Positions 11,856-23,349 of a stretch of DNA of 64,000 nucleotides are shown one piece after another. Within the stretch, counting starts at the first letter, position 1; every line of letters starts with the position of its first letter. A program made the translations under genes and the position numbers. The notes beneath the pieces were generated by a model. It was given only the letters and a program-made list of their open reading frames with translations, was not told the origin of the DNA and ran no database searches. The stretch lies in the NCBI GenBank assembly GCA_019426215.1, contig CM033406.1, forward strand, positions 6,897,001 through 6,961,000, given 5' to 3'. Source of the stretch: Buddleja alternifolia (Eukaryota > Streptophyta > Magnoliopsida > Lamiales > Scrophulariaceae).

Positions 11856-12472
11856 TAGGGGTGTTCACGAATCGACTGAATCGATTGAGAACCGAAAGAA
11901 AATTTCGGTTCGGTTTTCTATTTTATTTTTTTTTGTAAATTTATGTTTTTCGGCTCGGTTCGGTTTTCGGTTTTTCGGTTCGGTTGGTTAACCGAAAAAC
12001 TGAATTTTTTATTTTTTATATAGTATAATATAGACCAAAAATTATAAAAAAAATGTATTTCCTAGTGACAACTTATAGGAAAATAAAGAAAATGAATTAA
12101 AATTAGTCATGATTAAATTTTAATTATTTATTTATATCTAATTCATTTATTTATTTATATCGAAAAATCGAACAGAATTGGTTCACTTTCTAATTTCATT
12201 ATGTCAATTTTAGTTGGTCGTGCTAAACATAATTATAAATATATAAATGTATGCATTCCAAAGAAAAAGTGAACAACAATAGCCAAAAAACAGTAGCTAG
12301 TGAGATTTTTGAAAAAACAGTACCAAAAAAAAATTCGATTTTAACCGAACCGAACAAAAACCGACCGGACTGGTCGATTTTTTAACCGAACCGAACCGAC
12401 CCTGTTCGGTTGGGTTTTCGGTCCAAAATTTCGGTCCGGTTCGATTGAAAAACCAACCGATGAACACCCCTA
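11856..12472. mobile_element. hAT-type MITE with CGGTTCGGTT arrays
   Basis: Terminal inverted repeats TAGGGGTGTTCA (11856-11867) and TGAACACCCCTA (12461-12472) are exact complements. A perfect 8-bp target duplication, ACTATAGG, flanks them (11848-11855 and 12473-12480). The 8-bp duplication and TAGGG ends fit the hAT superfamily. Subterminal regions are arrays of CGGTTCGGTT in opposite orientation. No coding content. Confidence 0.9.
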
Positions 12473-12478
12473 ACTATA

Positions 12479-12850
12479 GGCTATGTTTGGTTATGATTTG
12501 GATGATATTTTGGTAAAAATTATTGGTGAAAAATTTATGGGAACACGTGTATATTTAATGAGATTGTGTTTGTTTTTAATTTGAAAGTTGGTTTTTTGCT
12601 TCTTTTTTTTTTGTGCGATAGCTTTTGGTTTTGTTTCTAGAGGAAAAAAAAGTTATTTTAACAGTCAAATCATGAAACTTTTGTCTGTTAATAATTAGTT
12701 AATGATTGAAAGTTAAGAGAAAGGATAGACAAAAGTAAGGGACAATACTTGGGTTGCAGATTTTTAAATAAATAATCATTGTGTTTTTTTTTCAAAAAAA
12801 TAACATATTTTTGACCCAAAATTATATTAACCAAACACAATTGGACCAAA
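12479..12850. mobile_element. Degenerate Tourist-like MITE
   Basis: The left end GGCTATGTTTGGTTA and an inverted right-side TTGTGTTTGGTTA resemble the Tourist end motif. The ends are imperfect and no clear target duplication is seen, so this is tentative. Confidence 0.35.
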
Positions 12851-14186
12851 TTGGGTTCGAAAACATATCCAAAAATAACGGTAAAACTTGGAATTTCCTA
12901 AGGAATATTGTTTACATATAAGAAAAAATGAAATTTGGGCCGGTAACACATATTGAGCCCAAAAGAGAAGTGCAATCCTAATAAGGTCAGATGGGCCAAA
13001 AATGGGGCCTGTCAACTGTGGGGCCCAGAACCCGGAAACGAGGCATAGAGGGCAAATCTTTAAAAGCCCGATAACTATAAAAAAGGAGAAAGCAAGAGAA
13101 GTTTAAGGAAACTTGATCCGATCAGAAAAATAGGCGCCAAGCGGAACAAATTTAAAAGGGGAGTTGCATGCGGTTTCCCAAGTTGGCGAACGTGGAGGTT
13201 ACGAGAATACCAAGACAGAAGGCTAGAGTGTATATGCAGGGAAGAAGAAGAAGAAGAAAAGGACAGACAACAATCATCACAGAAAATTTCTCTCTTTTTA
13301 TCATTAGACTAGTTTAGACATCTAGAGTAGTTAGATTTTAGGTTAATTAGTCTGTAATCGTAGATTAGTTCATTAGCAGCAGTACGTTAAAGCTTTTCAT
13401 TTCCGTGTAAAGAAGAATTCATCGAAGAATTCATGGAGATATATCTACTTTTAAGTTTTTAAGTGTTGATTAATTACTTAAATTTCAGTATATCTTCTTA
13501 ATTATTTTCTACATCATGAAAGTTATTTGTAAGGCTTAAACCACCATTAGCACACATAGGCGGGGGTTATTAGATAATTCTAGGTTGAGAATTATCACGG
13601 GGCTTGAATCGAACATTCGAAATCCTTCCCTAAGTTAGTTTGTTTGAAAACACGAAACAAATATGAATTCTTATTATATTGTACCGCGAGTTAGAAAGTG
13701 TTGAAAAGTGGATTCATTCACAATGCATACCAATGGCCGAATTATAAAGTCATAATAATAATAATAATATTCTAATCTCTAAAATTTTACTTATTTTCAA
13801 TTTTGCATATGATCCAAAAAAATTCAGCCAAACACCCTCGTAATTTCAAAAATTTCTATTTTCCTATTTTATTTTTCTTTAGTAACTAAGGTATGCCACA
13901 TTTTTCATTTTAGTTAAACATAAAGACTACCTGAAGCTTTTATGGTGAGTTAATGAGGGTTTGATTGGGACTGAGCATCAAACTTGCAAAACAAATGCAG
14001 CTTTCACCCACCATTGAAGTATGCAGCAACGATGAATATACATACATACATATAAATATATATATAATATTGGGGTTTTAAATTAGTTGATACTTGTTAC
14101 CTAGTAAGTGCATTCTTAAATGGCAAGATAAACCCCCCTGAAGGAAACTCTTCACCAACATATTATAGCCCCCCCTCCCCCTGCTG
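12851..14186. other. Region upstream of the GT47 gene
   Basis: No gene supported. A TATA-like ACTATAAAAAAGG at about 13070 followed by a CT-rich leader could be a solo-LTR or cryptic promoter. (GAA)n occurs near 13246 and (ATA)n near 13754. A poly-purine/pyrimidine strand bias close to 14160-14250 belongs to the next gene's promoter. Confidence 0.35.
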
Positions 14187-14275
14187 CATAAAAGCCTCCC
14201 CTCCCCATTCTCTTCAAAACAATCTCTACTCTTTCTCTCTCTCATTTTCTTTTGTTTTTTTTGTGCTCAAATAAT
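14187..14275 (+). promoter_or_regulatory. Core promoter and 5' UTR of the GT47 gene
   Basis: A TATA-like GCATAAAAGCC at about 14187-14194 lies roughly 85 bp before the ATG. Between them is a pyrimidine-rich CTCTTTCTCTCTCTC leader, common in plant 5' UTRs. Confidence 0.5.
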
Positions 14276-16998
14276 ATGGGATCCTGCGTGTGGGTTTTCC
14301 TCATCCTGCTTCTTCCATTGTTTATAGGGAGCATTGGTGTGGAGGGTCTTGAAGACCACTCCTCTGTACGTACTGAGAGAATTTCAGGTATTATTATTAT
14401 TATTATTATTATTAATTTCAACTCTCCTTCTGTTTCTCAAAATGTGTCTCGCTCTGTGTGTATGAATGGTTTTAATGTTGTTTCTTGAGGTCGATTAATT
14501 TGTTCTTAATAAGGGGGACTGACTTGTGGGGTTTTCGTATGGAAGGAAATTTGATCTTTTATGTGAGTGCTATTTTCATATGATGCTGCTGAGTAAGTGT
14601 AACGTTTACCCACTAATTCTTGAACCTCCAAAGTTGAGTTCTTATGATAACTGCTGGAATTTTGACTAACCAATGTTGTACAATTTACTCTCAATCATTC
14701 TCTTTGTCACTCTTATATTTTGTTTTATCACCATTCGACTACAATTCAATTAAAATTCATAAACAACCAACAGATTGTTAGATCAACAAATTCATTATTT
14801 GAAATAGTTTATTGAACCTTGAGAGTGCGGGATTGTAATGTTCAACTTTCGATAATCTATTCACAATGAGTGAAGATTATTAGTTGCAGATCTAGGATTC
14901 AACAATTTAAAATTTCATAGTAGACCCGTATGCCAGTTGCTCGTTTTACATTTTAGTCAGTGTAGCAGAAATGCAAGTGTAAGTGAGTTTCTGCTGCAAT
15001 TGGTGGACAGAAGTGGTCGCCTCCCAACTAAAGCACTCCCACAGTGTATAGAGAGTCAGGATAGCAAACTTCTGCGAGGAAATATCCCGCGATTAGCCAC
15101 CATGGGTCGTATAAAGAGGATATTGACTCACAAAATGTCAGATGAAAAAGGACAATCAACAATCTTTTGAGGTGCCTTTTGGTCTATATAATGCATGTCA
15201 AGCCCTGAAAAGGTTCTTTGCTTTGCAATGGAATTAAAACACGTGCTCCGTCTCTTGCTTGGGCCTATTTCAATTCCTTTTTGTTTTGCTGAGCTGACTA
15301 ACCATTACTATTTGAACAACTGCAATTAACACTTTTGCCAAAAAATATGTTGTAATTCTGTTGATGTAAATAAATATATGTAGGAAGTGCTGGAGATGTG
15401 CTCGAGGATAATCCAGTAGGAAGGCTGAAAGTTTATGTATATGAACTTCCAAGTAAATACAACAAGAAGATACTGCAGAAAGATCCACGTTGTTTAACAC
15501 ACATGTTTGCAGCTGAGATATTTATGCACCAGTTTCTGTTATCCAGCCCTGTTCGAACTCTCAATCCAGACGAAGCAGATTGGTTTTATACACCTGTTTA
15601 CTCAACCTGTGACCTCGCTCCTAACGGATTGCCTTTGCCTTTCAAATCTCCAAGGATGATGAGAAGTGCAATACAGCTCATCTCCACTAAATGGCCTTAC
15701 TGGAATCGAACAGAAGGAGCTGATCACTTCTTTCTTGTTCCCCATGACTTTGGAGCCTGCTTTCATTATCAAGTAAGATCTTACATCTTCATTTTGTCGA
15801 ATTCCGTGTAAATTAGATTTCTATGGATGCTTTGAGGAATTTTCAATTTTTAATATTATTGCTGAACAACTTGTAATTTCTAGCCTGATTTTTTCTTACC
15901 TGTTGTAGGAAGAGAAAGCTATAAAGAGAGGGATTCTACCTTTACTTCAACGCTCTACCTTGGTTCAGACATTTGGACAACGTAACCACGTTTGTTTGAA
16001 TGAAGGTTCAATAACAATACCTCCATATGCACCTCCGGAGAAAATGCAGTCTCACTTGATTACTCCAGACACTCCAAGATCCATCTTTGTCTATTTCCGT
16101 GGTTTATTTTATGATGTAAACAACGACCCTGAAGGTGGTTACTATGCCAGGTATGTATGTTTCTCATTCTTGCCAATTGCATTTATCAATTCAGCATATG
16201 CAGTGTAAATTCCTTTGATGACCGATATATCATCTATGGTTGGCAGTAGTTAACTTTAGAAAAATTAAACAGAAAAATGAAATTACTTTGATGATAAAAT
16301 TCTAAATGTTATAAAATCCAGAACATGGAAAAGAATATACATAGAAAAGATTATTGTAAAAAAAAAAAAAAGTGACAGATGACAAGAAGTGCTCTCTTGA
16401 GATACTTTGCAAATAGAATCTGTAGCATTTTAATATTTGTCTATAGAATATATTTATTGAAGATGGCTTTTTCTTGATCAACAGAGGAGCAAGAGCGTCG
16501 ATCTGGGAGAACTTCAAGAACAACCCACTCTTTGACATCTCCACAGACCACCCAACGACATATTACGAAGATATGCAGCGTGCAGTTTTCTGTTTATGCC
16601 CTCTAGGGTGGGCCCCATGGAGCCCGAGACTCGTGGAAGCAGTAATTTTCGGTTGCATTCCAGTGATCATAGCAGATGACATAGTATTACCATTTGCCGA
16701 TGCTATTCCATGGGAGCAAATAGGCGTATTTGTAGCAGAAAAGGGTGTCCCGTATTTGGATACTATCCTAACATCTATCCCGGTAGAGGTAGTTTTAAGG
16801 AAGCAGAGGTTACTTGCAAATCCTTCAATGAAACAAGCAATGCTGTTCCCTCAGCCAGCACAGTCAGGAGATGCGTTCCACCAAATATTGAATGGGTTGG
16901 CTCGTAAATTACCGCATGAGAAGAGAGTATTTTTGAAGCCAGGTGAAAAGGTTTTGAACTGGACTGCAGGACCTGTCGGGGACATGAAGCCTTGGTAA
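14276..16998 (+). CDS. IRX10L: IRX10/IRX10-like GT47 xylan xylosyltransferase, four exons
   Basis: Exons read 14276-14387, 15384-15772, 15909-16150 and 16485-16998 (TAA), all with GT...AG introns and matching phases, giving 418 residues, the usual family length. The first about 28 residues are hydrophobic (VFLILLLPLFIG), a Golgi signal anchor or signal peptide. The exostosin/GT47 domain begins at VGRLKVYVYELPSKYNKK and runs through HFFLVPHDFGACFHYQ, FVYFRGLFYDVNNDPEGGYYARGAR, FCLCPLGWAPWSPRLVEA and FGCIPVIIADDIVLPF to GDMKPW. Family members are Golgi beta-1,4-xylosyltransferases that extend the glucuronoxylan backbone of secondary walls with IRX9 and IRX14 homologues. I see no stop or frame change. 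Intron 1 (996 bp) contains an (ATT)n run just after the donor. Assignment between IRX10 and IRX10-like paralogues is not certain; the family call is firm. Confidence 0.95.
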
Positions 16999-18517
16999 TT
17001 AAAGAAGCCAATCAACTACAGTTTTGTTACTGAATTGCTGATACCTTGTCGTTTTCAAGAACTTATAAAAGAGTAGTATTGAAGCTACCATGGAATGTAT
17101 ATTCTTTTTCTTTTCCTCCCTCCATAAATACACAAGTAGCTAGCTTTAGTACTGTTGCCGATTTGCTAATTGTGCTAAAATTTCTTTGATATTGCTATCG
17201 TTCGAGTTGCTTTTGTGCATATAGAGCCTACTGCATCCAAATTTGGATAAAACAGCAAAATGAGACATGAGGATTTGAAGGATTATCCTACTTTGTTATG
17301 AAGTTATAATAATTGGCTATAACATGCAGTTCTGCTGGCAGCAAGAGAGATATGAGTTACACCATGATTTGTGGTTTGGTTGCTGCTGAATTATCATATA
17401 ATATGTGTGTGTATATATATTATTTTGAGAATTGGTAGCTGCTGAAATTATTTGTTCGTGGTATATACATATCGTGATGGGATGGTGAGCTTGGAATTCT
17501 TGGCATTTGCAACATCATATTTGAAAGAGATGTCGAATGAACCAGACATCCCATGTGATGGGATGTGAAAATTGACTTAGGATTAGGGGGGTCAAATCAC
17601 GGTCAAAATGTTTAGCGAAATGTGTTGAACTTGAGGATGGAATGAGTCCGACCTTCAACACGATAGGCTATCTCTTTTGAAATATAGTGATTAGTGGTTG
17701 TTTAAAAGTGATTAAGCAAAATCCCTTCAAATGATCTACCTTTTTAATATTTATAGGAATATCTAATTGGTCATGGTCTCAAATTTCATTAGCGCTTTAA
17801 TTGATCCATAATGATAATGTGTCATCTCTCATATTAATTAATTCTTAATTATAAATTCATAGGTGATGCGGGGTGAAATTGTACGTATGTGAATGTCACG
17901 TGATTTGCCACGTGGGGAGGGAATCCCGACCCAACACACGACAAACTAGGCAAAAGGTTGAATTATGTTTAAACTGCACTCGCTATAGGCAATCTGTCTA
18001 CGGACCCACAGTGATGGGATCAAGTTTGTTCATAGTTCGATAATGAAATTACTCTCTAAATCTGTTAGTGAAATTCTTATAGAGAGTAGATAAATGATTT
18101 GTCATCAACTCTTTTGGGGTATATATATAGGGCTGATGGTGGGCTATGGGTCAGGATTTGACCATTGGCCTATTTACCTATTTATTTAGACTAGTGAATA
18201 TATATTTCGTGATTGCCGGCCCAATTGTTATCGCGGCCCACTTATCAGATTGGGTTTTACCCCATTAATCGTACCCAGCTACACTGGGCATTGATATCGT
18301 GGAATATTCCGGCCCCAATAAATTATAACTTTTAATTATGATCGTGCCTCTAAAAATTTTGGTATACATCAATATGTATATTATTAATCTAGATTTAAAT
18401 CCCTAAATTATCTTTAATCATAATTCATAATTATGGCACATCACTATGGTATGGTTGGACACAACTGTTTTAATTACCCAATTTCCAGAACGAAGACAGA
18501 CAACTGAAGGTTACACA
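16999..18517. other. 3' flank of the GT47 gene and intergenic DNA
   Basis: The first few hundred bases hold the 3' UTR, with AT-rich poly(A)-signal-like ATAAATAC near 17125. From about 17570 to 18480 mixed sequence (TATATATATAGGG at about 18120, GGCCCA words) may be a decayed LTR, but no ends or coding remnant can be shown. Confidence 0.35.
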
Positions 18518-18526
18518 ATAGTTTTC

Positions 18527-18806
18527 GGATAAATCTCATCAATAGTCCTTTTTTTATATCATCTGCCCCACTTTAGTCTATTTTTTTTCAATTGCGCTCA
18601 ATTAATCCTTCTATTCTCAGTTTTATCCCAACAAGGTCCCTGAGTTCAATTTTTCGTCCAACACTCACGGAATCGGACGGAAAATTGAGCTCAGGGACCT
18701 TGTTGAGATGAAAATAAGAATAGAGGGACTAATTGAGCGCAATTGAGAAAAAATGGACTAAAGTGGGACAATGATATAAGAAAGGGATTATTGATGAGAT
18801 TTGACC
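18527..18806. mobile_element. Fold-back MITE, copy 1
   Basis: Almost the whole sequence is a long inverted repeat: AATCTCATCAATAGTCC at left and its complement at right, with GGTCCCTGAG/CTCAGGGACC near the centre. Non-coding. Confidence 0.85.
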
Positions 18807-19765
18807 AAAAATTATCTATTAGACTTTCTTTTTTGGCAACTATTTTTAGAATTGTAATTACTATTTGTAGCTATAAATAAATAGTTCAATCCTTTCTATC
18901 AACACAAAATTAATTACTGTAATACTAAAATATTTTAAATTTGTATTTGTGAAGTACATAAAATACACAAACAATAAACTAGGAATTATTATGATGTTAA
19001 GTTTAACCATTTTAATGATATATGTCCTTTTGTATGATATGTGAAATAAATATTTAGCTATAATCTAAAAAAAGAAAAGAGATTTATTAGTAAAACGTTT
19101 TAAATGTGTATATTTTGGACTCAATATTATGTACATAGAATAAGCAAATAAAATTTGTAAGTCAAAGTTACAATCGATGGTCAATAAATTCGAAATTATT
19201 GTTGGTTTCGATGCGTAATTATCTTGATCATATTATGTGTCCTTTTTGTATGATATTTTATAAAAGGATGTTTTTTTTCCCTCAAGTGATTTATTTTGCA
19301 TATATACCGGTAATTGTGTTCAAAGAGAGTAATTCACCAACCATTTTGAAATATAGTTCAATAAACAAAATAGAATATAAAATTATTAACAAAAAACAAA
19401 ATGAATTAAGTACATCATACGATTGTAAATATTTCAAGAACGATGAGTAATCATAATACAAGTATTATAATATTTAACATTTGATTATTTTGAATGTATC
19501 TAGATTATTTGTATCATGTGATCATGAACATGAATACAAGGATGCAGTTTCTTTTTCTCTTTTAAACTTTAGGATACGACACGACACAACGAAAATAAGA
19601 CTATTCATATTTAATATACACACATATATTTATCTATATACATAATTGATTCTCTTATTTCATATCCCGCATCCATAAAACATTTTAAACAAATAAAAAT
19701 ATAAATATATCCAACCCACCCACCAACCAATAATAATAATAATAAAAATAAACATATCAAATAAT

Positions 19766-19766
19766 A

Positions 19767-19832
<66 letters not shown>
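19766..19832. repeat. Compound (TC)n(AC)n(AT)n microsatellite
   Basis: Three dinucleotide runs follow each other without spacers. Open frames translated across it are artefacts. Confidence 0.95.
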
Positions 19833-19835
<3 letters not shown>

Positions 19836-20385
19836 GCAAGAAATCTAGTGCTAATGTAACTATTGCAATCATCAACATGATGCCTTGTCTTTCTTATTTT
19901 TTATTTTTCCTTTGTTATTTCTTCACCTTCATCCACTATGTTTCAAAACTACCAATCTTCTTTGTCGTTTGTCATGTCATATTTTTACTTTCCTATTCAT
20001 CTATTTTTTTAATCTTAATATCAAATAGACATTAATTTATTTACCATCGTTAGAGCGACTAACCCTCGCTTTGTCACCTCTATCATATACCACATAACTA
20101 CAGACATTTTTATTGGGAGCAATGGCATTTTGGTCGGGTCTGACTCAGATACATTACGTATTTATTTTATTTTTTATTTTTGGACACGCTACTGACGTGC
20201 TGGATACGTATCAGAGGAATATCACATCAGTATATCCAACATTACAACAAATTATTTTTAAAAATATCCATGTGTCACATATCAAAATACAAGTGTTATG
20301 ATATTTAATATTTTGATTATTTTAAGCATCCGGAAAAAAAGAAGTTCCCGATAAGATTGGTAAATTTCGGACCATAATAAATGCT

Positions 20386-20762
20386 GGGATAATTGCATAA
20401 GACCCTCATGTGATATGCGAAACTTGCGCCAAACTCCCCTGTGTTAATTTTTTTGCGAATCACCCCCTTTTGTTATTTTTTATTTTGTATATTCCCCCTT
20501 TTTTTATTTTTTTGTTGTTGCTTTTTTCCATTATAAATGTTCTAGATCCAACCCAAATTAAATTATTTAACTATTATAAACATGTTTGGGGCAAAAATGC
20601 ATTTGGATTGACATTTATGATGAAAAAAACACCAAAAAAAACTAAAAAAGGGGGAATATGCAGAATAAAAAATAACACAGGGGGGTGAATCGCAAAAAAA
20701 TTAATACAGGGGAATTTAGCTCAAGTTTCGCATATCACATGGGGATCTTATGCAATTTTCCC
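20386..20762. mobile_element. Mutator-type MITE with about 130-bp inverted arms
   Basis: Left end GGGATAATTGCATAAGA and inverted right end GGGAAAATTGCATAAGA begin arms that pair for about 130 bp (shared GTGATATGCGAAACTTG, AATTTTTTTGCGA). A perfect 9-bp duplication ATAAATGCT flanks it (20377-20385 and 20763-20771). It is nested inside the composite unit. Confidence 0.9.
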
Positions 20763-20904
20763 ATAAATGCTAAATAAAGTTATTGGATGACAAAATTGTT
20801 AGTAGACAGACCATATATAATTGGAAAAAAGAAAAGAAAAGGGAATTAGTTTATGCACTTGAGAGGATTTCAACATTTGGAAGTTAGACGAGTGAGCAGG
20901 ATTT

Positions 20905-21182
20905 CAAATCTCATCAATAGTCCCTTTCTTGTATTATCTGTCCCACTTTAGTCCCTCTTTTCTCAATTGCGCTCAATTAGTCCCTCTATTCTCATTTTCA
21001 TCCCAACAAGGTCCCTGAGCTCAATTTTCCGTCCAAAACTCATGGAATCTGACGAAAAATTGAGCCCAGGGACCTTGTTGGGATGAAAATAAGAATAGAA
21101 GGATTAACTGAGCGCAATTGAGAAAAGAGGGACTAAAGTGGGATAAATGATATAAGAAAGGGACTATTGATGAGATTTGACC
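20905..21182. mobile_element. Fold-back MITE, copy 2
   Basis: Same family and length as copy 1, with the same GGTCCCTGAG core and CAAATCTCATCAATAG ends. It pairs on itself over nearly the full length. Confidence 0.85.
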
Positions 21183-21311
21183 ATAGTTTTCTTAAGAAAC
21201 AAGAGGACACACATCCAACTTACCTCCTCATGTGATCCTTACATACTAAAACTCGCTCATTCTTATGTCGTGTTCTAACGTCTCACACTAAACAATCACT
21301 AAGACCATCTA

Positions 21312-22819
21312 TGGTGGTCCCAAGTGGCATACGAAAGGGTCTAGAAGGGGGGGGGGGTTGAATAGACCCTGAAGTCTTTTTCGACTTCACAAAATTTTCG
21401 TATCACTTTAGAAATTTGAACGCTTGGAAAAACTGAGCGCTTGGGTCAGACGCTTCAGAATAGTTAACTTAGACTTAGTGATTTCAGCAGTTTACCAAAG
21501 TAGGGCAACGCTTAGATCGCTTAATCAGGATTAGCACAGCGGAAATAATGTTTAGCGTTCTTTCAGTTGAATTAATCGCTTTGCAATTTTACTTGTCTTT
21601 TTTAGAATAATATGAAATGAATAATATAAGACAATAAAATAAATGACACAATAATTTGTAAGGTTCACTGGGTGATGTAATCCCAGCTACGTCCTTCTTC
21701 TCCTTTTTCACTTGGAGGAAATTACTATGATGATTATCAAAGGATCACACAGAAACTTCTACAAAATAGTAATGGATGAAAATGATCTTGGGCTCCTTGA
21801 TCACACAGACTTCAGCACCAATGAAGATCGTCTTCTTCAAGCTTCTCTCACTCAGAAATACTGCCTGAAAGGTTTCAACAACTTTTCTCACTCAGATGAA
21901 AGGTTGAGGTTTATCACTAGAGTTTTGTTTGTTTTAAAGAAGATCAAACAACTTGGAATATCTCAGTTGGAGTTTGGATTTCTTCTTTGGAAGATATTTG
22001 AGATATTTGTGACTGTCTGGAATGTGGATAGAAAGCTTGAAAGGTTTTGGCTATGAAATTTCTAAGCTTTTTCCAGAAAGAATGTACGTAGGATTTTTGG
22101 CAATAATTTCTCGTATATTCTTGATGTTGTTCTATTTTTTTTTATTTTCTGGAGTAAGGTATTTATAGGCAATAGCTTGGGATCTGTCCGTTGGACACAT
22201 GTAGGAGCGTGCCTTTCACGTAGCGCGTGATTGTACCTAAAATCTGACATTCCTGAAAATTCGCTGGAACCGATTGGACGGGAGCAGCTAAAACTCTGAA
22301 AGTTCTGACAGTCTGGTCAAAAGGAGGCTTGTCCACAAGTCACAGTAGCTTATCACATTTAATGCTCTTATCAGGCATTTAATGCAATTTGAATTTATTT
22401 CCCGTTGGAAATAAATGCCCGTTGAATGATTGCATTTAAGTCCTTTATGACTTGAGGATTTATTTCAGGTGAATCTTCTATAAGTCGCTTGAGTATTTGA
22501 ACGCTTGATTCATGAATCCTGAACTGCGGTCTCTTAGCGTTTGACAGGCGCTAAGAAGGAATCTTCATCTTCGGTTGACTTCAGACGCTGGTCTTCAACT
22601 TCTTCTCAAATAGACTCACCTAGAATTCTATTGTTGATTCAGTCGCTAAGACTTAGTCTAAAATCTATGAGGATAAAAATTACAAGCCTAAACAAAATTA
22701 CAAACTCTTTAAACGCTTTATACAATGATCTATGAAAGCATAAACTTACATTTTATTTGGGGTCTAACATTGAATCCTATCTTGTCATCATCAAAACATC
22801 TAACATGAAATTTCCTACA
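21312..22819 (-). repeat. 3' LTR of copia C1
   Basis: On the minus strand it starts TGTAGGAAATTTCATG just after the polypurine tract and ends GGGACCACCA (plus strand TGGTGGTCCC, 21312). The copy at 63836 ends TGTTGGTCCC, giving canonical TG...CA there. Length is about 1508 bp. An 11-G run lies at 21347-21357, shorter in the other copy. Plus-strand frames inside (for example 21712-22056) run against the element and are not genes. Confidence 0.8.
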
Positions 22820-23349
22820 AATTTCCCCCTTTTTGATGATGTCAAGACTTGTAACTCTTTTATAATTTTTTAAGAGTTAAAAAAGAAAAGGCCCAAAGGA
22901 ATATAAGTCAGCGTTTGAAAGGTTAGTAATGTTAGTTAAAGTTAGGTTGGCTTCAACAAGTTGTTTCAGCAATAAATCATTCATATATATTGAAATGAGG
23001 CATACATGATTTATACTGAAAAGAATAAGAAAGAAATAAAATACGCAAAAACATTTATTTCTTCTGTCGCTTTGCTCTTTCTTCGCCTTGAAGAACTTCT
23101 AACGCTAGTTCTTTTAAGAGTCGATCAATGTCGATCATAGTTGTATGCTGGACTTCATCATAGTCATGCCTGCGGAGTCTGGCGCTTTCATTTAGCTCTA
23201 ACAACCTTTCCGTCCAATCCCTTGGTGGAATGCCAAGTTCTCGAATCAGATCATAATATATATCTCTTTGACGGTCATTAATTTACAGGTCGTTGTAGCG
23301 GTCCGGCATAAGCATGAAATCCCATACTCTCTACGAAGTCGGGGTCCAA
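22820..23349 (-). other. Polypurine tract and 3' untranslated region of C1
   Basis: Minus strand reads AAAAAGGGGGAAATT at about 22820-22840, directly before the LTR start, the classic copia polypurine tract. The remaining 500 bp up to the extra frame's stop show no supported gene. Confidence 0.7.

Larger units (their letters stand above)
18527..21182. mobile_element. Probable composite Mutator-like unit bounded by two fold-back MITEs
   Basis: Two copies of the same fold-back MITE lie at 18527-18806 and 20905-21182. The outer left end (GGATAAATCTCATCAATAG) and outer right end (inverted, GGTCAAATCTCATCAATAG) match except at two bases. The outer flanks carry an identical 9-mer ATAGTTTTC (18518-18526 and 21183-21191). 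The inner flanks do not match. A 9-bp duplication is the Mutator-superfamily length, so the simplest reading is that both copies and the 2.1 kb between them moved once as a unit. The cargo holds a microsatellite and another MITE and no gene. Independent insertion with chance identity remains possible. Confidence 0.6.

Noticed and set aside
13067..13400. Candidate gene promoter for an upstream gene
   Set aside because: No coding sequence follows before the GT47 gene; more likely a decayed LTR.
16775..17011. Minus-strand frame over the end of the GT47 gene
   Set aside because: It is the antisense shadow of exon 4.
19611..19878. Two overlapping minus-strand frames with CVCVCV/YIYIYI runs
   Set aside because: They are translations of a dinucleotide microsatellite.
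21712..22056. 114-residue plus-strand frame
   Set aside because: It lies inside the C1 LTR and against the element's direction; the related LTR at 51.8-52.9 kb does not keep it open.
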